Source: Bacteroides eggerthii
GTDB lineage: Bacteria > Bacteroidota > Bacteroidia > Bacteroidales > Bacteroidaceae
DNA: 64,000 nucleotides
Assembly (NCBI RefSeq): GCF_025146565.1
Contig: NZ_CP102258.1
Span: forward strand, 2,016,001-2,080,000
Direction of reading: 5' to 3'
In this document: in pieces, positions 28,362 to 37,951 of the stretch
Numbering within the stretch: the first letter of the stretch is position 1
How the letters are laid out: each line of letters starts with the position of its first letter
Notes under the pieces: model-generated
The model's database searches: none
What the model was told of the DNA's origin: nothing
Seen by the model: only the letters and a program-made list of their open reading frames with translations
Made by a program: the position numbers and the translations under genes

Positions 28362-29618
28362 ATGGATACTATTATTTATTTGTTGATAACCATGGCTTTC
28401 TCGGCCTTCTTTTCGGGTATGGAGATTGCTTTTGTTTCCGTAGATAAGTTGCGCTTTGAAATGGAGCGTAAGCCGGGCGTTACGTCGAGCATCCTTTCCT
28501 GCTTCTTCCGTAATCCTAATAACTTTATTTCCACCATGTTGGTGGGGAATAATATCGCGCTGGTTATCTACGGTATCCTTATGGCGCAGATTATCGAGGT
28601 GAACTTGCTGGCAGGTGTCATTGACAATCATTTCATTATGGTTCTGGTGCAGACCATCCTGTCCACGCTCGTTATCCTTGTGACGGGTGAGTTTCTTCCC
28701 AAGACCCTGTTCAAAATCAATCCGAATTTGGCGCTGCGAGTATTTTCAGTTCCCCTGTTTGTTTGTTACGTCGTCTTGTTTCCCATTTCCAAGCTCTCTT
28801 CCGGACTGTCTTATGTTTTTCTGCGGCTGTTTGGCATGAAGATAAATAAGGAAGCGTCCGAGAAGGCTTTCGGCAAGGTGGATTTGGATTATTTTGTACA
28901 GTCGGGCATAGAGAATGCTGCGAATGAAGAGGAGCTGGACGCGGAAGTGAAGATCTTTCAGAATGCACTCGACTTTTCCAACATAAAGATACGCGATTGC
29001 ATCGTTCCCCGTACGGAGATAGTGGCGGTGGATGTGACCGCCTCGCTTGAGGAGCTGAAAAGCCTGTTTGTGGAATCGGGCATTTCAAAGATAATCGTGT
29101 ATGACGGAAACATAGATAATGTGATCGGCTATATCCATTCGTCCGAGATGTTCAGAAATCCGGCGGACTGGAGAAACAATGTGAAGGAAGTACCCATTGT
29201 GCCCGAAACGATGGCAGCGCATAAGCTGATGAAACTCTTTATGCAGCAAAAAAAGACGATTGCCGTTGTTGTGGACGAATTCGGCGGCACATCCGGCATC
29301 GTTTCTTTGGAGGATCTGGTGGAAGAGATATTCGGAGATATCGAGGACGAGCACGATAACACCTCTTATATCTGTAAACAGATCGGTGAGAATGAATATG
29401 TCTTGTCCGCGCGTCTTGAAATAGAAAAAGTGAACGAAACTTTCAATCTTGAACTTCCGGAATCGGACGAATATCTTACGATAGGCGGATTGATTCTGAA
29501 TCGTTACCAGAGTTTTCCGAAACTGCATGAAGTGGTCACTATTGACGAATATCAATTTAAGATAATAAAGGTGACAGCCACTAAAATAGAGCTGGTACGG
29601 TTGAAAGTCGCGGAATAA
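28362..29618 (+). CDS. CNNM/CorC-type membrane protein with CBS domains
   Basis: 418 residues of the hemolysin-C / CorC family. The N-terminal CNNM (DUF21) membrane domain occupies about residues 1-190 with several hydrophobic helices and the motif GEFLPKTLFKINP. Two CBS domains follow (about 205-330; IVPRTEIVAVDV, TIAVVVDEFGGTSGIVSLEDL). The protein ends in a CorC/HlyC transporter-associated domain (YLTIGGLILNRYQSFPKLHEVV). Relatives export magnesium or cobalt; haemolysin is a historical name. It starts 4 nt after lptC and is probably in the same transcript. Confidence 0.92.
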   Translation: MDTIIYLLITMAFSAFFSGMEIAFVSVDKLRFEMERKPGVTSSILSCFFRNPNNFISTMLVGNNIALVIYGILMAQIIEVNLLAGVIDNHFIMVLVQTILSTLVILVTGEFLPKTLFKINPNLALRVFSVPLFVCYVVLFPISKLSSGLSYVFLRLFGMKINKEASEKAFGKVDLDYFVQSGIENAANEEELDAEVKIFQNALDFSNIKIRDCIVPRTEIVAVDVTASLEELKSLFVESGISKIIVYDGNIDNVIGYIHSSEMFRNPADWRNNVKEVPIVPETMAAHKLMKLFMQQKKTIAVVVDEFGGTSGIVSLEDLVEEIFGDIEDEHDNTSYICKQIGENEYVLSARLEIEKVNETFNLELPESDEYLTIGGLILNRYQSFPKLHEVVTIDEYQFKIIKVTATKIELVRLKVAE

Positions 29619-29741
29619 TTTCGTTTCAGCGTAAATTTTTAAAGAATAAATAGATGCGTATTAGCATTTTTTGTATCTTCGTGCGCTAAAATGAACTTTG
29701 GAAAGAAAATAATAATAAACAAATAATTCATATTAACAAAA

Positions 29742-31880
29742 ATGGCAACATTACAAAACATTCGGTCTAAAGGGCCCTTATTGGTGATTGTTATTGGTTT
29801 GGCGCTGTTTGCTTTCATCGCGGGAGACGCGTGGAAAGTACTTCAGCCGCACCAGTCACAAGATGTAGGTGAAGTGAACGGGGAAACAATTTCCGCTCAG
29901 GATTTTCAGGCATTGGTAGAGGAATATACGGAAGTAGTGAAATTCTCCAGCGGCATGAACGCTCTGAGTGATGAGCAAACAAACCAGATCAAAGACGAAG
30001 TATGGAGAGCATACGTAAACAATAAATTGATTGAGAACGAAGCTGAAAAGTTGGGCTTGACTGTCTCTAAGGCAGAGCTTCAGGCTATTATCGATGCCGG
30101 TGCACATCCGATGCTGCAACAAACACCGTTCCGTAACCCGCAAACCGGTGCTTTCGACAAGGATATGCTGAAGAAGTTCCTGGTGGACTATTCTAAGATG
30201 AATAAGGCTCAGATGCCGGCTCAATATGCAGAATACTACGAGTCTATGTATAACTTCTGGGCTTTCGTTGAAAAGTCGCTTATCCAGGCACGTCTGCAAG
30301 AAAAATACCAGGCTTTGATCACGAAATCATTGTTCTCCAACCCTGTTGAGGCTGAAGATGCTTTCAATGCACGTGTAGATCAGTCCGACTTGTTGTTGGC
30401 CGCTGTTCCTTACTCTTCTATCGTGGACTCTACAATCGTCATCAAGGAATCCGATTTGAAAGAAGCATACGACAAGAAGAAAGAACAGTTCAGACAGTAT
30501 GTGGAAACCCGTAACATTAAGTATATCGACGTACAGGTTACCGCAAGTCCGGAAGATAAAGCCGATATCCAGAAAGAAGTGGAAGAATATACGGCACAGT
30601 TAGGAGAGACTTCTTCCGATTATGCAAACTTCATCCGTTCAACCGGTTCTACCCAGCAGTATACCGATCTGTATTATACCGACAAAGCATTGCCGGCTGA
30701 TGTTGTTGCCCGTCTGGATTCAGTGAAAGTCGGCGAGGTTTATGGCCCTTACTACAATGCGTCGGACAATACGATCAACTCTTTCAAGAAACTGGCTACT
30801 GCCGCTATGGCAGACTCCATCCAGTTCCGTCAGATTCAGATTACAGCTGGAGATGATGCCAAGACCAAGACTTTGGCTGACAGCGTTTATAACGCTATCA
30901 AGGGTGGTGCTGACTTTGCAGAAATAGCTAAGAAGTATGGCCAGACAGGTGAGCCTACCTGGATTTCTTCCGCTAATTACGAAGGAGCCCAGATTGACGG
31001 TGATAACTTGAAGTATATTGCAGCCGTTACTTCTTTAGGACAGAACGAACTGGCTAACCTCGCTTTGGGACAGGCAAACGTTATTCTGCAGGTAATGAGC
31101 AAGAAGGCTGTAAAGGATAAATACAAAGTGGCTGTTATCAAGCGTCCGGTTGAATTCAGCAAGGAAACTTATAGCAAGGCATACAATGATTTCAGCCAAT
31201 TCATTGCTGCTAATAATACATTAGAGAAACTGGCTGCCAATGCGGAAGATGCCGGTTACAGACTGTTGGATAGAACAGACTTGTATAGCTCGGAACATGC
31301 TATCGGTGGTGTAAAAGGTACAAAAGAGGCCTTGAGATGGGCGTTTACGGCAAAAGCCGGTGAAGTGTCCGGATTGTATGAATGTGGCGAAAGCGACCAC
31401 ATGATGGTAGTGGCTGTTACAGGCATTGCTCCGGAAGGCTACCGCCCGTTGTCTATGGTTAAAGAACAGCTGAGAAGCGAAATCCTCCGCGACAAGAAAG
31501 CCGAGAAGATCATGGCGGATATGAAGGCTGCCGGTGCAACTTCTTTCGATCAGTATAAGAATATGGCAAATGCTGTCAGCGACTCTGTAAAACACGTCAC
31601 TTTTGCAGCTCCGGCTTATGTTCCGGTATTGCGCAGCAGTGAGCCGTTGGTAGGCGCTTATGCTTCAACTGCCGAGTTGAACAAATTGAGCGCACCTATT
31701 AAGGGTAACGGCGGTGTATTTGTTCTCCAGCCCTATGCCAAGGAAAAGTTGAGCGAGACTTACGATCAGAAAACAGAGGAGACCACCCTGGAGAATATGC
31801 ACGCACGCATGGCAGGGCAGTTCATCAATGACCTGTATCTGAAAGCAGAGGTAAAAGACAACCGTTATCTGTATTTCTAA
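29742..31880 (+). CDS. PpiD/SurA-like peptidyl-prolyl isomerase
   Basis: 712-residue membrane-anchored periplasmic foldase. The N-terminal segment (GPLLVIVIGLALFAFIAGD) is a single membrane anchor. It is followed by a SurA/PpiD-type chaperone domain (VNGETISAQDFQALVEEY and NNKLIENEAEKLGLTVSKAEL). A parvulin-like domain lies around residues 345-450 (RQIQITAGDDAKTKTLADSVYNAIK and GADFAEIAKKYGQ). It probably helps outer-membrane proteins fold after Sec export. The gene has a 123-nt gap before it and a terminator directly after it. Confidence 0.9.
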   Translation: MATLQNIRSKGPLLVIVIGLALFAFIAGDAWKVLQPHQSQDVGEVNGETISAQDFQALVEEYTEVVKFSSGMNALSDEQTNQIKDEVWRAYVNNKLIENEAEKLGLTVSKAELQAIIDAGAHPMLQQTPFRNPQTGAFDKDMLKKFLVDYSKMNKAQMPAQYAEYYESMYNFWAFVEKSLIQARLQEKYQALITKSLFSNPVEAEDAFNARVDQSDLLLAAVPYSSIVDSTIVIKESDLKEAYDKKKEQFRQYVETRNIKYIDVQVTASPEDKADIQKEVEEYTAQLGETSSDYANFIRSTGSTQQYTDLYYTDKALPADVVARLDSVKVGEVYGPYYNASDNTINSFKKLATAAMADSIQFRQIQITAGDDAKTKTLADSVYNAIKGGADFAEIAKKYGQTGEPTWISSANYEGAQIDGDNLKYIAAVTSLGQNELANLALGQANVILQVMSKKAVKDKYKVAVIKRPVEFSKETYSKAYNDFSQFIAANNTLEKLAANAEDAGYRLLDRTDLYSSEHAIGGVKGTKEALRWAFTAKAGEVSGLYECGESDHMMVVAVTGIAPEGYRPLSMVKEQLRSEILRDKKAEKIMADMKAAGATSFDQYKNMANAVSDSVKHVTFAAPAYVPVLRSSEPLVGAYASTAELNKLSAPIKGNGGVFVLQPYAKEKLSETYDQKTEETTLENMHARMAGQFINDLYLKAEVKDNRYLYF

Positions 31881-31908
31881 GAAAACAGTATAAACTTACA
31901 ATACTTGG

Positions 31909-31942
31909 AAAGCCGTTCGATAAATGTCGAACGGCTTTTTTT
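31909..31942 (+). terminator. Terminator after the PpiD-like gene
   Basis: Stem 31909-31920 (AAAGCCGTTCGA) against its complement at 31927-31938, six-base loop, then a run of T. Confidence 0.85.
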
Positions 31943-31962
31943 CATTTGTGCAACTTTATTCA

Positions 31963-31970
31963 TACCTTTG
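31963..31970 (+). promoter_or_regulatory. rlmN -7 element
   Basis: TACCTTTG, 21 nt after the terminator T-run; no convincing -33 box at the standard distance. Confidence 0.4.
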
Positions 31971-32029
31971 CAAATGGTAATTTATCCGGCGGATGGATTA
32001 TCGTTTTTATCGTAAATATATAATTTAGA

Positions 32030-33067
32030 ATGAAACAACCTCTTTTAGGTCTTACATTAACCGAACTTCAGGCAGTAGTGAAGAATCTGGGGATGCCCGG
32101 ATTTGCTGCTAAACAGATTGCTTCGTGGCTATACGGCAAGAAAGTAGCTTCCATAGATGAAATGACGAATCTGTCGTTGAAACACCGGGACCTGCTGAAA
32201 GATATATATGAAGTGGGAGGTGAAGCGCCGGTGGATGCCATGCGGTCGGTGGACGGTACGGTGAAGTACCTCTATCGCGTAGGAGAAGGGCATTATGTGG
32301 AAGCTGTCTACATTCCGGAAGAGGACAGGGCTACGCTGTGTGTATCTTCTCAAGTTGGCTGCAAGATGAATTGCAAGTTTTGCATGACAGGTAAGCAAGG
32401 ATTTACCGGCAACTTGACTGCCGGTCAGATTATCAATCAGATAAACTCTCTGCCCGAACGCGACAAGCTGACCAATGTGGTTATGATGGGCATGGGAGAG
32501 CCTTTGGACAACCTCGATGAGGTGCTGAAAGCATTGGAGGTGATGACCGCATCCTACGGTTACGGTTGGAGTCCGAAACGGGTCACACTTTCTTCCGTAG
32601 GGCTTCGTAAAGGCTTGCAACGCTTCGTTGAAGAGTCGGACTGCCATTTGGCAATCAGCCTGCACTCCCCGGTTCCCCAGCAACGGCGTGAACTGATGCC
32701 TGCGGAAAAGGCTTTTTCCATTACCGAGATTGTAGAACTGTTAAGAAACTATGATTTTAGCAAACAACGCAGACTATCTTTCGAGTATATTGTTTTTAAA
32801 GGAGTGAACGATTCATTGCTGTATGCCAAAGAATTGTTGAAGTTGTTGCGCGGCTTGGATTGCCGCATTAATCTGATCCGTTTCCATGCTATTCCGGGAG
32901 TGGATCTGGAAGGAGCCGATATGGAGACCATGACAGCGCTTCGCGATTATCTGACATCACATGGATTATTTACTACCATTCGTGCTTCTCGCGGTGAAGA
33001 TATATTTGCTGCATGCGGTATGCTTTCAACGGCCAAACAAGAGGGGAATAAAGAAGAATTAATATAA
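32030..33067 (+). CDS. rlmN: Dual-specificity 23S rRNA/tRNA (adenine-C2)-methyltransferase
   Basis: Radical SAM enzyme that methylates A2503 of 23S rRNA and A37 of some tRNAs. The 345 residues contain the iron-sulfur motif CKMNCKFC (Cys111, 115, 118), followed by MTGKQGF, then GMGEPLDN for SAM binding. The C-terminal Cys329 in AACGML serves as the methyl-carrying residue. Length is ordinary. A Cfr resistance enzyme is excluded on family features as far as I can judge, because the N-terminal part (LTELQAVVKNLGMPGFAAKQIASWLY) is RlmN-like. It is followed by a DUF4837 gene 69 nt later. Confidence 0.95.
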   Translation: MKQPLLGLTLTELQAVVKNLGMPGFAAKQIASWLYGKKVASIDEMTNLSLKHRDLLKDIYEVGGEAPVDAMRSVDGTVKYLYRVGEGHYVEAVYIPEEDRATLCVSSQVGCKMNCKFCMTGKQGFTGNLTAGQIINQINSLPERDKLTNVVMMGMGEPLDNLDEVLKALEVMTASYGYGWSPKRVTLSSVGLRKGLQRFVEESDCHLAISLHSPVPQQRRELMPAEKAFSITEIVELLRNYDFSKQRRLSFEYIVFKGVNDSLLYAKELLKLLRGLDCRINLIRFHAIPGVDLEGADMETMTALRDYLTSHGLFTTIRASRGEDIFAACGMLSTAKQEGNKEELI

Positions 33068-33136
33068 ATTATTAACTTTGACGTCAAGCTTATATGGCTT
33101 TTTCGTAGCTTTGTAAAAACTAAAATACATGGATAT

Positions 33137-34195
33137 ATGAAGAGACACCTGTTTTATTTAAGTATGGCCCTGGTACTCGCGCTGTTCTCAGCGTGCGGTA
33201 ATGGCAAGAAGGGTGTGTTTACTCCGACATCAAGTGGCCGGGCGTATGAAATTCTGGTAGTGGTTGATCAGGGACTGTGGGAACGTCCTGCCGGTCGCGC
33301 ACTTTATGATGTGCTTGATTCCGATGTACCGGGATTGCCGCAGTCGGAACGTTCATTCCGCATTATGTACACTTCTCCCTCCAACTATGATGCCACCTTG
33401 AAGCTGATCCGTAATATTATCATCGTCGAGGTGAACAAGGATTTGTACACGCAGCCCAAATTCAAATATGCAAAGAATGTATATGCTGCTCCGCAGTCTA
33501 TTCTGACTATTCAGGCGCCGGACGAGGAATCTTTTGAAAAGTTTGTGGAAGAAAACAAACAGGTGATTATAGATTTCTTTACTCGTGCCGAGATGAACCG
33601 CCAAATTTCAGTGCTGGAGAATAAACACAGTGACTATGCTTCTACAAAAGTGAAGAGCATGTTCGACTGTGACGTGTGGATACCCGGTGAACTGACCGCA
33701 AGCAAGCAGGGGGAAAACTTCTTTTGGGCAGGAACGAATGCGGCTACCGGTGATCAGAACTTTGTCATCTATTCTTATCCTTATACAGACAAGGATACAT
33801 TTACGAAGGAGTACTTCGTGCATAAGCGGGACTCTGTGATGAAAATCAACATTCCCGGTGCGAGCGAGGGCATGTACATGGAAACGGACTCGCTGATGAC
33901 GGATGTGCGCCCTATCAGTGTGCAGGGTGAATATGCTTTGGAAGCCCGCGGCCTGTGGCGTGTGAAGGGTGACTATATGGGTGGTCCGTATGTGTCTCAT
34001 GTCCGTTTGGATAAGGCTAATCAGCGCATTATCGTATCTGAAATATTTGTATACTCGCCCGATAAGATGAAACGTAACCTGGTGCGCCAGATGGAAGCGT
34101 CATTATACACGCTCAAATTGCCGGGAAGCAAACAGGAAGGAAACGAAATGCCTTTGGCTATAACAAAAAAAGATTCTATTAAAACAGAAAAATAA
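33137..34195 (+). CDS. DUF4837 lipoprotein
   Basis: 352 residues with lipoprotein signal (LSMALVLALFSAC; lipobox FSAC) and the DUF4837 layout: TSSGRAYEILVVVDQGLWE at the start of the mature protein, IIIVEVNKDLY, and a second half with DYMGGPYVSHVRLDKANQR. The family is restricted to Bacteroidetes and has no assigned function. The fold is likely mixed alpha/beta. It stops 2 nt before pdxA, so the two are cotranscribed, the start of a tightly packed run up to secG. Confidence 0.85.
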   Translation: MKRHLFYLSMALVLALFSACGNGKKGVFTPTSSGRAYEILVVVDQGLWERPAGRALYDVLDSDVPGLPQSERSFRIMYTSPSNYDATLKLIRNIIIVEVNKDLYTQPKFKYAKNVYAAPQSILTIQAPDEESFEKFVEENKQVIIDFFTRAEMNRQISVLENKHSDYASTKVKSMFDCDVWIPGELTASKQGENFFWAGTNAATGDQNFVIYSYPYTDKDTFTKEYFVHKRDSVMKINIPGASEGMYMETDSLMTDVRPISVQGEYALEARGLWRVKGDYMGGPYVSHVRLDKANQRIIVSEIFVYSPDKMKRNLVRQMEASLYTLKLPGSKQEGNEMPLAITKKDSIKTEK

Positions 34196-34197
34196 GA

Positions 34198-35295
34198 ATG
34201 GAAGATAACAAAATAAGAATCGGCATAACTCAAGGAGATATAAACGGAGTGGGATATGAAGTGATTTTAAAGACCTTCTCGGATCCCACAATGCTGGAGT
34301 TATGCACTCCGATTATTTACGGTTCGCCCAAGGTGGCTGCCTATCATCGCAAATCACTGGACTTGCCGACGAATTTCAGTATTGTAAATTCTGCGTCCGA
34401 GGCTGCGCCGAATCGTTTGAGTGTTGTGAACTGTACGGATGATGAAGTGAAGGTTGAGTTCTCCAAACCCGACCCTGAGGCTGGCAAGGCCGCACTTGGC
34501 GCTTTGGAGAAAGCGATTGAGGAATACAAGGCAGGACTGATTGACGTTATTGTCACTGCTCCTATCAACAAACATACCATACAGTCGGAAGAGTTTTCTT
34601 TCCCCGGCCATACGGAGTATATTGAAGAGAAGCTGGGCAATGGCGGGAAGGCTTTGATGATTCTGATGAAAGACGATTTCCGGGTGGCATTGGTGACCGG
34701 GCATATTCCTGTAAGGGAGATTGCATCGACGCTTACCAAGGAACTGATACAGGAGAAGCTGGCGATCTTCAACCGCTCGTTGAAGCAGGACTTTGGCATA
34801 GGAGCGCCGCGCATTGCCGTACTTTCTCTGAATCCGCATGCCGGTGACGACGGTCTGTTGGGGACGGAGGAACAGGAGATAATTATTCCCGCCATTAAAG
34901 AACTGGCTGAAAAAGGCATGTTGTGTTACGGCCCTTATCCTGCCGACGGCTTTATGGGTTCCGGTAACTTTACCCATTTTGACGGTGTATTGGCAATGTA
35001 TCACGACCAGGGACTCGCTCCATTCAAGGCATTGGCTATGGACGAAGGTGTGAACTATACTGCAGGACTTCCCGTAGTACGTACTTCTCCTGCGCATGGT
35101 ACGGCCTACGATATTGCCGGAAAAGGACTTGCCTCTGAAGACTCGTTCCGCCAGGCTGTCTACGTGGCAATCGACGTGTTCCGTAACCGCCTGCGTGAAA
35201 AGGAGGCACATGCCAATCCTCTGCGGAAACAGTATTACGAGAGACGTGACGACAGTGATAAACTGAAACTCGATAGTGTAGAAGAAGATTTGTAG
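34198..35295 (+). CDS. pdxA: 4-hydroxythreonine-4-phosphate dehydrogenase
   Basis: NAD-dependent oxidation and decarboxylation in the deoxyxylulose-5-phosphate-dependent route to pyridoxal phosphate (vitamin B6). The 365 residues show the PdxA features: RIGITQGDINGVGYEV at the N-terminus, VTAPINKHTIQ near residue 120, the metal-ligand His in FPGHTEYIE and LNPHAGDDGLLG, and YHDQGLAPFKAL near residue 265, followed by RTSPAHGTAYDIAG. It is slightly longer than the E. coli protein (329 aa) because of insertions. It sits in an operon with a lipoprotein and a sigma-54 activator, an order without an evident metabolic link. Confidence 0.95.
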   Translation: MEDNKIRIGITQGDINGVGYEVILKTFSDPTMLELCTPIIYGSPKVAAYHRKSLDLPTNFSIVNSASEAAPNRLSVVNCTDDEVKVEFSKPDPEAGKAALGALEKAIEEYKAGLIDVIVTAPINKHTIQSEEFSFPGHTEYIEEKLGNGGKALMILMKDDFRVALVTGHIPVREIASTLTKELIQEKLAIFNRSLKQDFGIGAPRIAVLSLNPHAGDDGLLGTEEQEIIIPAIKELAEKGMLCYGPYPADGFMGSGNFTHFDGVLAMYHDQGLAPFKALAMDEGVNYTAGLPVVRTSPAHGTAYDIAGKGLASEDSFRQAVYVAIDVFRNRLREKEAHANPLRKQYYERRDDSDKLKLDSVEEDL

Positions 35296-35296
35296 T

Positions 35297-36550
35297 ATGA
35301 CGAAAGCGGAAATACAACAAGTAAAATTACGTTTTGGCATCATTGGTAATAACGAGGCACTGATGCGTGCCATTGATATTGCCATTCAAGTAGCTCCTAC
35401 CGATCTGTCGGTGCTGATTACCGGAGAGAGTGGTGTGGGTAAGGAGAGTTTTCCGCAGATTATCCACCAGTACAGCCGGAGGAAGCATGGGCAATACATC
35501 GCCGTAAACTGTGGCGCTATTCCTGAAGGAACGATCGATTCGGAACTTTTCGGTCACGAGAAAGGCGCTTTTACCGGTGCTATCGGTGAACGGAAAGGTT
35601 ACTTTGGAGAAGCGGACGGCGGAACGATTTTCCTTGATGAGGTAGGGGAGCTCCCTATGTCTACACAGGCGCGTCTGCTTCGTGTGCTCGAAACGGGCGA
35701 GTTCATCAAGGTGGGTTCCTCTAAGGTGGAGAAGACGAACGTGCGTATTGTGGCTGCCACTAATGTGAATTTTACACAGGCGATTGCCGACGGACGTTTC
35801 CGCGAAGACTTGTATTACCGTCTTAATACTGTACCTATTCAGGTCCCGGCCCTGCGTGAACGTGGAGAGGATGTGGTGTTGCTGTTCCGCAAGTTTGCAT
35901 CGGACTTTGCCGAGAAATACCGTATGCCTGCCATTCAGTTGACCGAGGATGCCAAACAGGTATTACTGGCATATGCATGGCCCGGTAACGTACGCCAACT
36001 GAAGAATATAACGGAGCAGATTTCTATCATTGAAACGAATCGAGAGATCAATGCTTCTATTTTGAAGAATTATTTGCCCGAACAGAGCAATTCGCAGCGT
36101 CTGCCCGCCCTGTTAGGCGCAAAGAACGAGGGAAAGAGTTTTGAGAGTGAACGCGAAATACTGTATCAGGTGCTTTTTGACATGCGTCAGGACGTTACCG
36201 AGTTGAAGAAACTGGTACACGAGATCATGACTGAACGCGCATCGGTGGGGAATCAGGCTGTAACGCCTGCCGCCTATTATACGCCTGCACCTGCCGTAGT
36301 GACCTCTGTGCCTGCCGCCGGAGTGCCCACCATAATACACCCATCCGTAAAGTCTGCTCCTGAAATGGATGATGATATTCAAGATACGGAGGAGTACGTG
36401 GAGGAATCCCTCTCGCTGGACGAAGTGGAGAAGGAGATGATACGTAAGGCGCTTGAAAGGCATCATGGAAAACGCAAAAGTGCGGCTAAGGATCTGAACA
36501 TATCAGAACGCACGCTATACAGAAAGATAAAAGAATATGGATTGGATTAA
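35297..36550 (+). CDS. Sigma-54-dependent transcriptional activator without receiver domain
   Basis: 417 residues. The AAA+ domain starts almost at the N-terminus: Walker A GESGVGKE at residues 43-50, sigma-54-contacting loop GAFTGA at 90-95, Walker B GGTIFLDE at 108-115. After a Pro/Ala-rich linker comes a C-terminal Fis-type helix-turn-helix (KSAAKDLNISERTLYRKIKEYG). There is no response-regulator, GAF or PAS domain, so activity must be set by level, by partner proteins or by the linker, as in PspF. It begins 1 nt after the pdxA stop region and overlaps lptE by 14 bp. Probable link: control of envelope or stress genes by RpoN; targets unknown. Confidence 0.92.
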   Translation: MTKAEIQQVKLRFGIIGNNEALMRAIDIAIQVAPTDLSVLITGESGVGKESFPQIIHQYSRRKHGQYIAVNCGAIPEGTIDSELFGHEKGAFTGAIGERKGYFGEADGGTIFLDEVGELPMSTQARLLRVLETGEFIKVGSSKVEKTNVRIVAATNVNFTQAIADGRFREDLYYRLNTVPIQVPALRERGEDVVLLFRKFASDFAEKYRMPAIQLTEDAKQVLLAYAWPGNVRQLKNITEQISIIETNREINASILKNYLPEQSNSQRLPALLGAKNEGKSFESEREILYQVLFDMRQDVTELKKLVHEIMTERASVGNQAVTPAAYYTPAPAVVTSVPAAGVPTIIHPSVKSAPEMDDDIQDTEEYVEESLSLDEVEKEMIRKALERHHGKRKSAAKDLNISERTLYRKIKEYGLD

Positions 36551-37061
36551 GAAAATAACACTGGCGGCAGCGTTAGTGGGCTTGGTGTGCGTGGTGTATT
36601 CCTGCCGCATCTCCATGGGACTTGCCCCGATCAGCTCTATTGATTATAGCAAAGTAAAGACTATCACGATTGCCGAATTTCCTAATCGTGCGGAATATGT
36701 GTATGCTCCCATGACTACGGAGTTCAACCAGAAACTCAAGGATATGTTTATCCAGCAGACCCGTCTGCAACTGGTGAACGCCAACGGCGATTTGGAAATA
36801 GACGGTGAGATAACAGGCTATAACCAGTATAACGAAGCTGTTGCCGCCGACGGCTTTTCTTCTAAAGTGAAGCTGACCATGACCGTTAATGTGCGCTATG
36901 TGAACAACACCAACCATGAGGAAGACTTTGAACAACAGTTCTCCGCTTTCCAGACTTACGACTCATCCTTGTTGCTGACAGATGTGCAGGATGACTTGAT
37001 AAGCAAGATGATAAAAGATATCACAGAACAAATATTTAACTCAACCGTAGCTAACTGGTAA
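36537..37061 (+). CDS. lptE: LptE-family LPS-assembly lipoprotein
   Basis: 174 residues with a lipoprotein-type N-terminus (ITLAAALVGLVCVVYSC). The mature part SMGLAPISSIDYSKVKTITIAEFPNRA, then LQLVNANGDLEIDGEITGYN, is typical of the Bacteroidetes LptE family (LPS assembly lipoprotein, two helices against a four-stranded sheet). It would plug LptD in the outer membrane. The start codon lies in the last codons of the sigma-54 activator gene, so the two are coupled; a TPR-like gene follows 7 nt later. Confidence 0.88.
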   Translation: MDWIKKITLAAALVGLVCVVYSCRISMGLAPISSIDYSKVKTITIAEFPNRAEYVYAPMTTEFNQKLKDMFIQQTRLQLVNANGDLEIDGEITGYNQYNEAVAADGFSSKVKLTMTVNVRYVNNTNHEEDFEQQFSAFQTYDSSLLLTDVQDDLISKMIKDITEQIFNSTVANW

Positions 37062-37068
37062 CCGAGGA

Positions 37069-37947
37069 ATGACTTCTGCCTATTTGCAACAATGGATACA
37101 ACATCCTGAAATGTTGAATAAGGACACTCTGTACGAGCTTCGTACGTTAGTGGCCCGGTATCCTTATTTCCAGTCACTCCGGTTGTTATATCTGAAGAAC
37201 CTCTACCTGCTGCATGACATCACGTTTGGTGCGGAATTGCGTAAGGCTGTGCTGTATGTGGCGGACAGGCGTGTTTTGTTCTACCTGATAGAAGGCGACC
37301 GCTACACGCTGAAATCCCGAAAACCGTCTTTGCTTTCTTCCAAAGTGCTGGAAGAAGAGCCTAGTGTGGACCGTACGCTTTCTTTAATAGATGCTTTCTT
37401 GGCAACCATTCCTGAAGAACATTCTCAGGTTACGGAGTTGGACTATACAATGGACTACACCACTTACTTGTTGCAAGATGACGGGCAGTCGGATTCCGCA
37501 CCGGACGACGGGCAGGAAGCGCCTAAACTGCGCGGGCATGAGCTGATAGACGGGTTCATCCGTAAGAGCGAATCGACAGAGTTGTCTGTGTTTGAGAGAC
37601 CGGTGTATCTTGCGGAAGACTCCGGAGCTCCGGAAGAAGAAGACAGCTCTTTTGAAGAGGAGGAAACATCTTTCGAGGAAGAAGAGGAGGCTTCAATGTC
37701 TCTGCCGAAGCATGAAACGCCTCTTCCCGATGGAGACGGTGTCTATGAGGAACAGGCTGTGCAAGACGGTATGGACGATAGCTGTTTCACAGAAACTTTG
37801 GCTAAAATCTACGTAAAACAACGCAGATATGATAAAGCACTTGAAATTATTAAAAAATTAAGTTTGAATTATCCAAAAAAAAATGCTTACTTTGCAGACC
37901 AAATAAGATTTTTAGAGAAATTGATTATTAACGCTAAATCAAAATAA
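37069..37947 (+). CDS. TPR-like cytosolic protein of unknown function
   Basis: 292 residues without signal peptide. The N-terminal part (LQQWIQHPEMLNKDTLYELR and YPYFQSLRLLYLKNLYLLHD) is helical. The middle is very acidic (EEEDSSFEEEETSFEEEEE). The C-terminal 50 residues hold one clear tetratricopeptide-like helix pair (TLAKIYVKQRRYDKALEIIKK, then YPKKNAYFADQIRFLEKLI). Such proteins with HPEMLNKDTL near the start are conserved upstream of secG in Bacteroides, but no function is known to me. It is 4 nt ahead of secG. Confidence 0.75.
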   Translation: MTSAYLQQWIQHPEMLNKDTLYELRTLVARYPYFQSLRLLYLKNLYLLHDITFGAELRKAVLYVADRRVLFYLIEGDRYTLKSRKPSLLSSKVLEEEPSVDRTLSLIDAFLATIPEEHSQVTELDYTMDYTTYLLQDDGQSDSAPDDGQEAPKLRGHELIDGFIRKSESTELSVFERPVYLAEDSGAPEEEDSSFEEEETSFEEEEEASMSLPKHETPLPDGDGVYEEQAVQDGMDDSCFTETLAKIYVKQRRYDKALEIIKKLSLNYPKKNAYFADQIRFLEKLIINAKSK

Positions 37948-37951
37948 CAAA

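Noticed and set aside
32030..33067. Cfr-type antibiotic resistance methyltransferase
   Set aside because: N-terminal region, length and housekeeping context fit RlmN.
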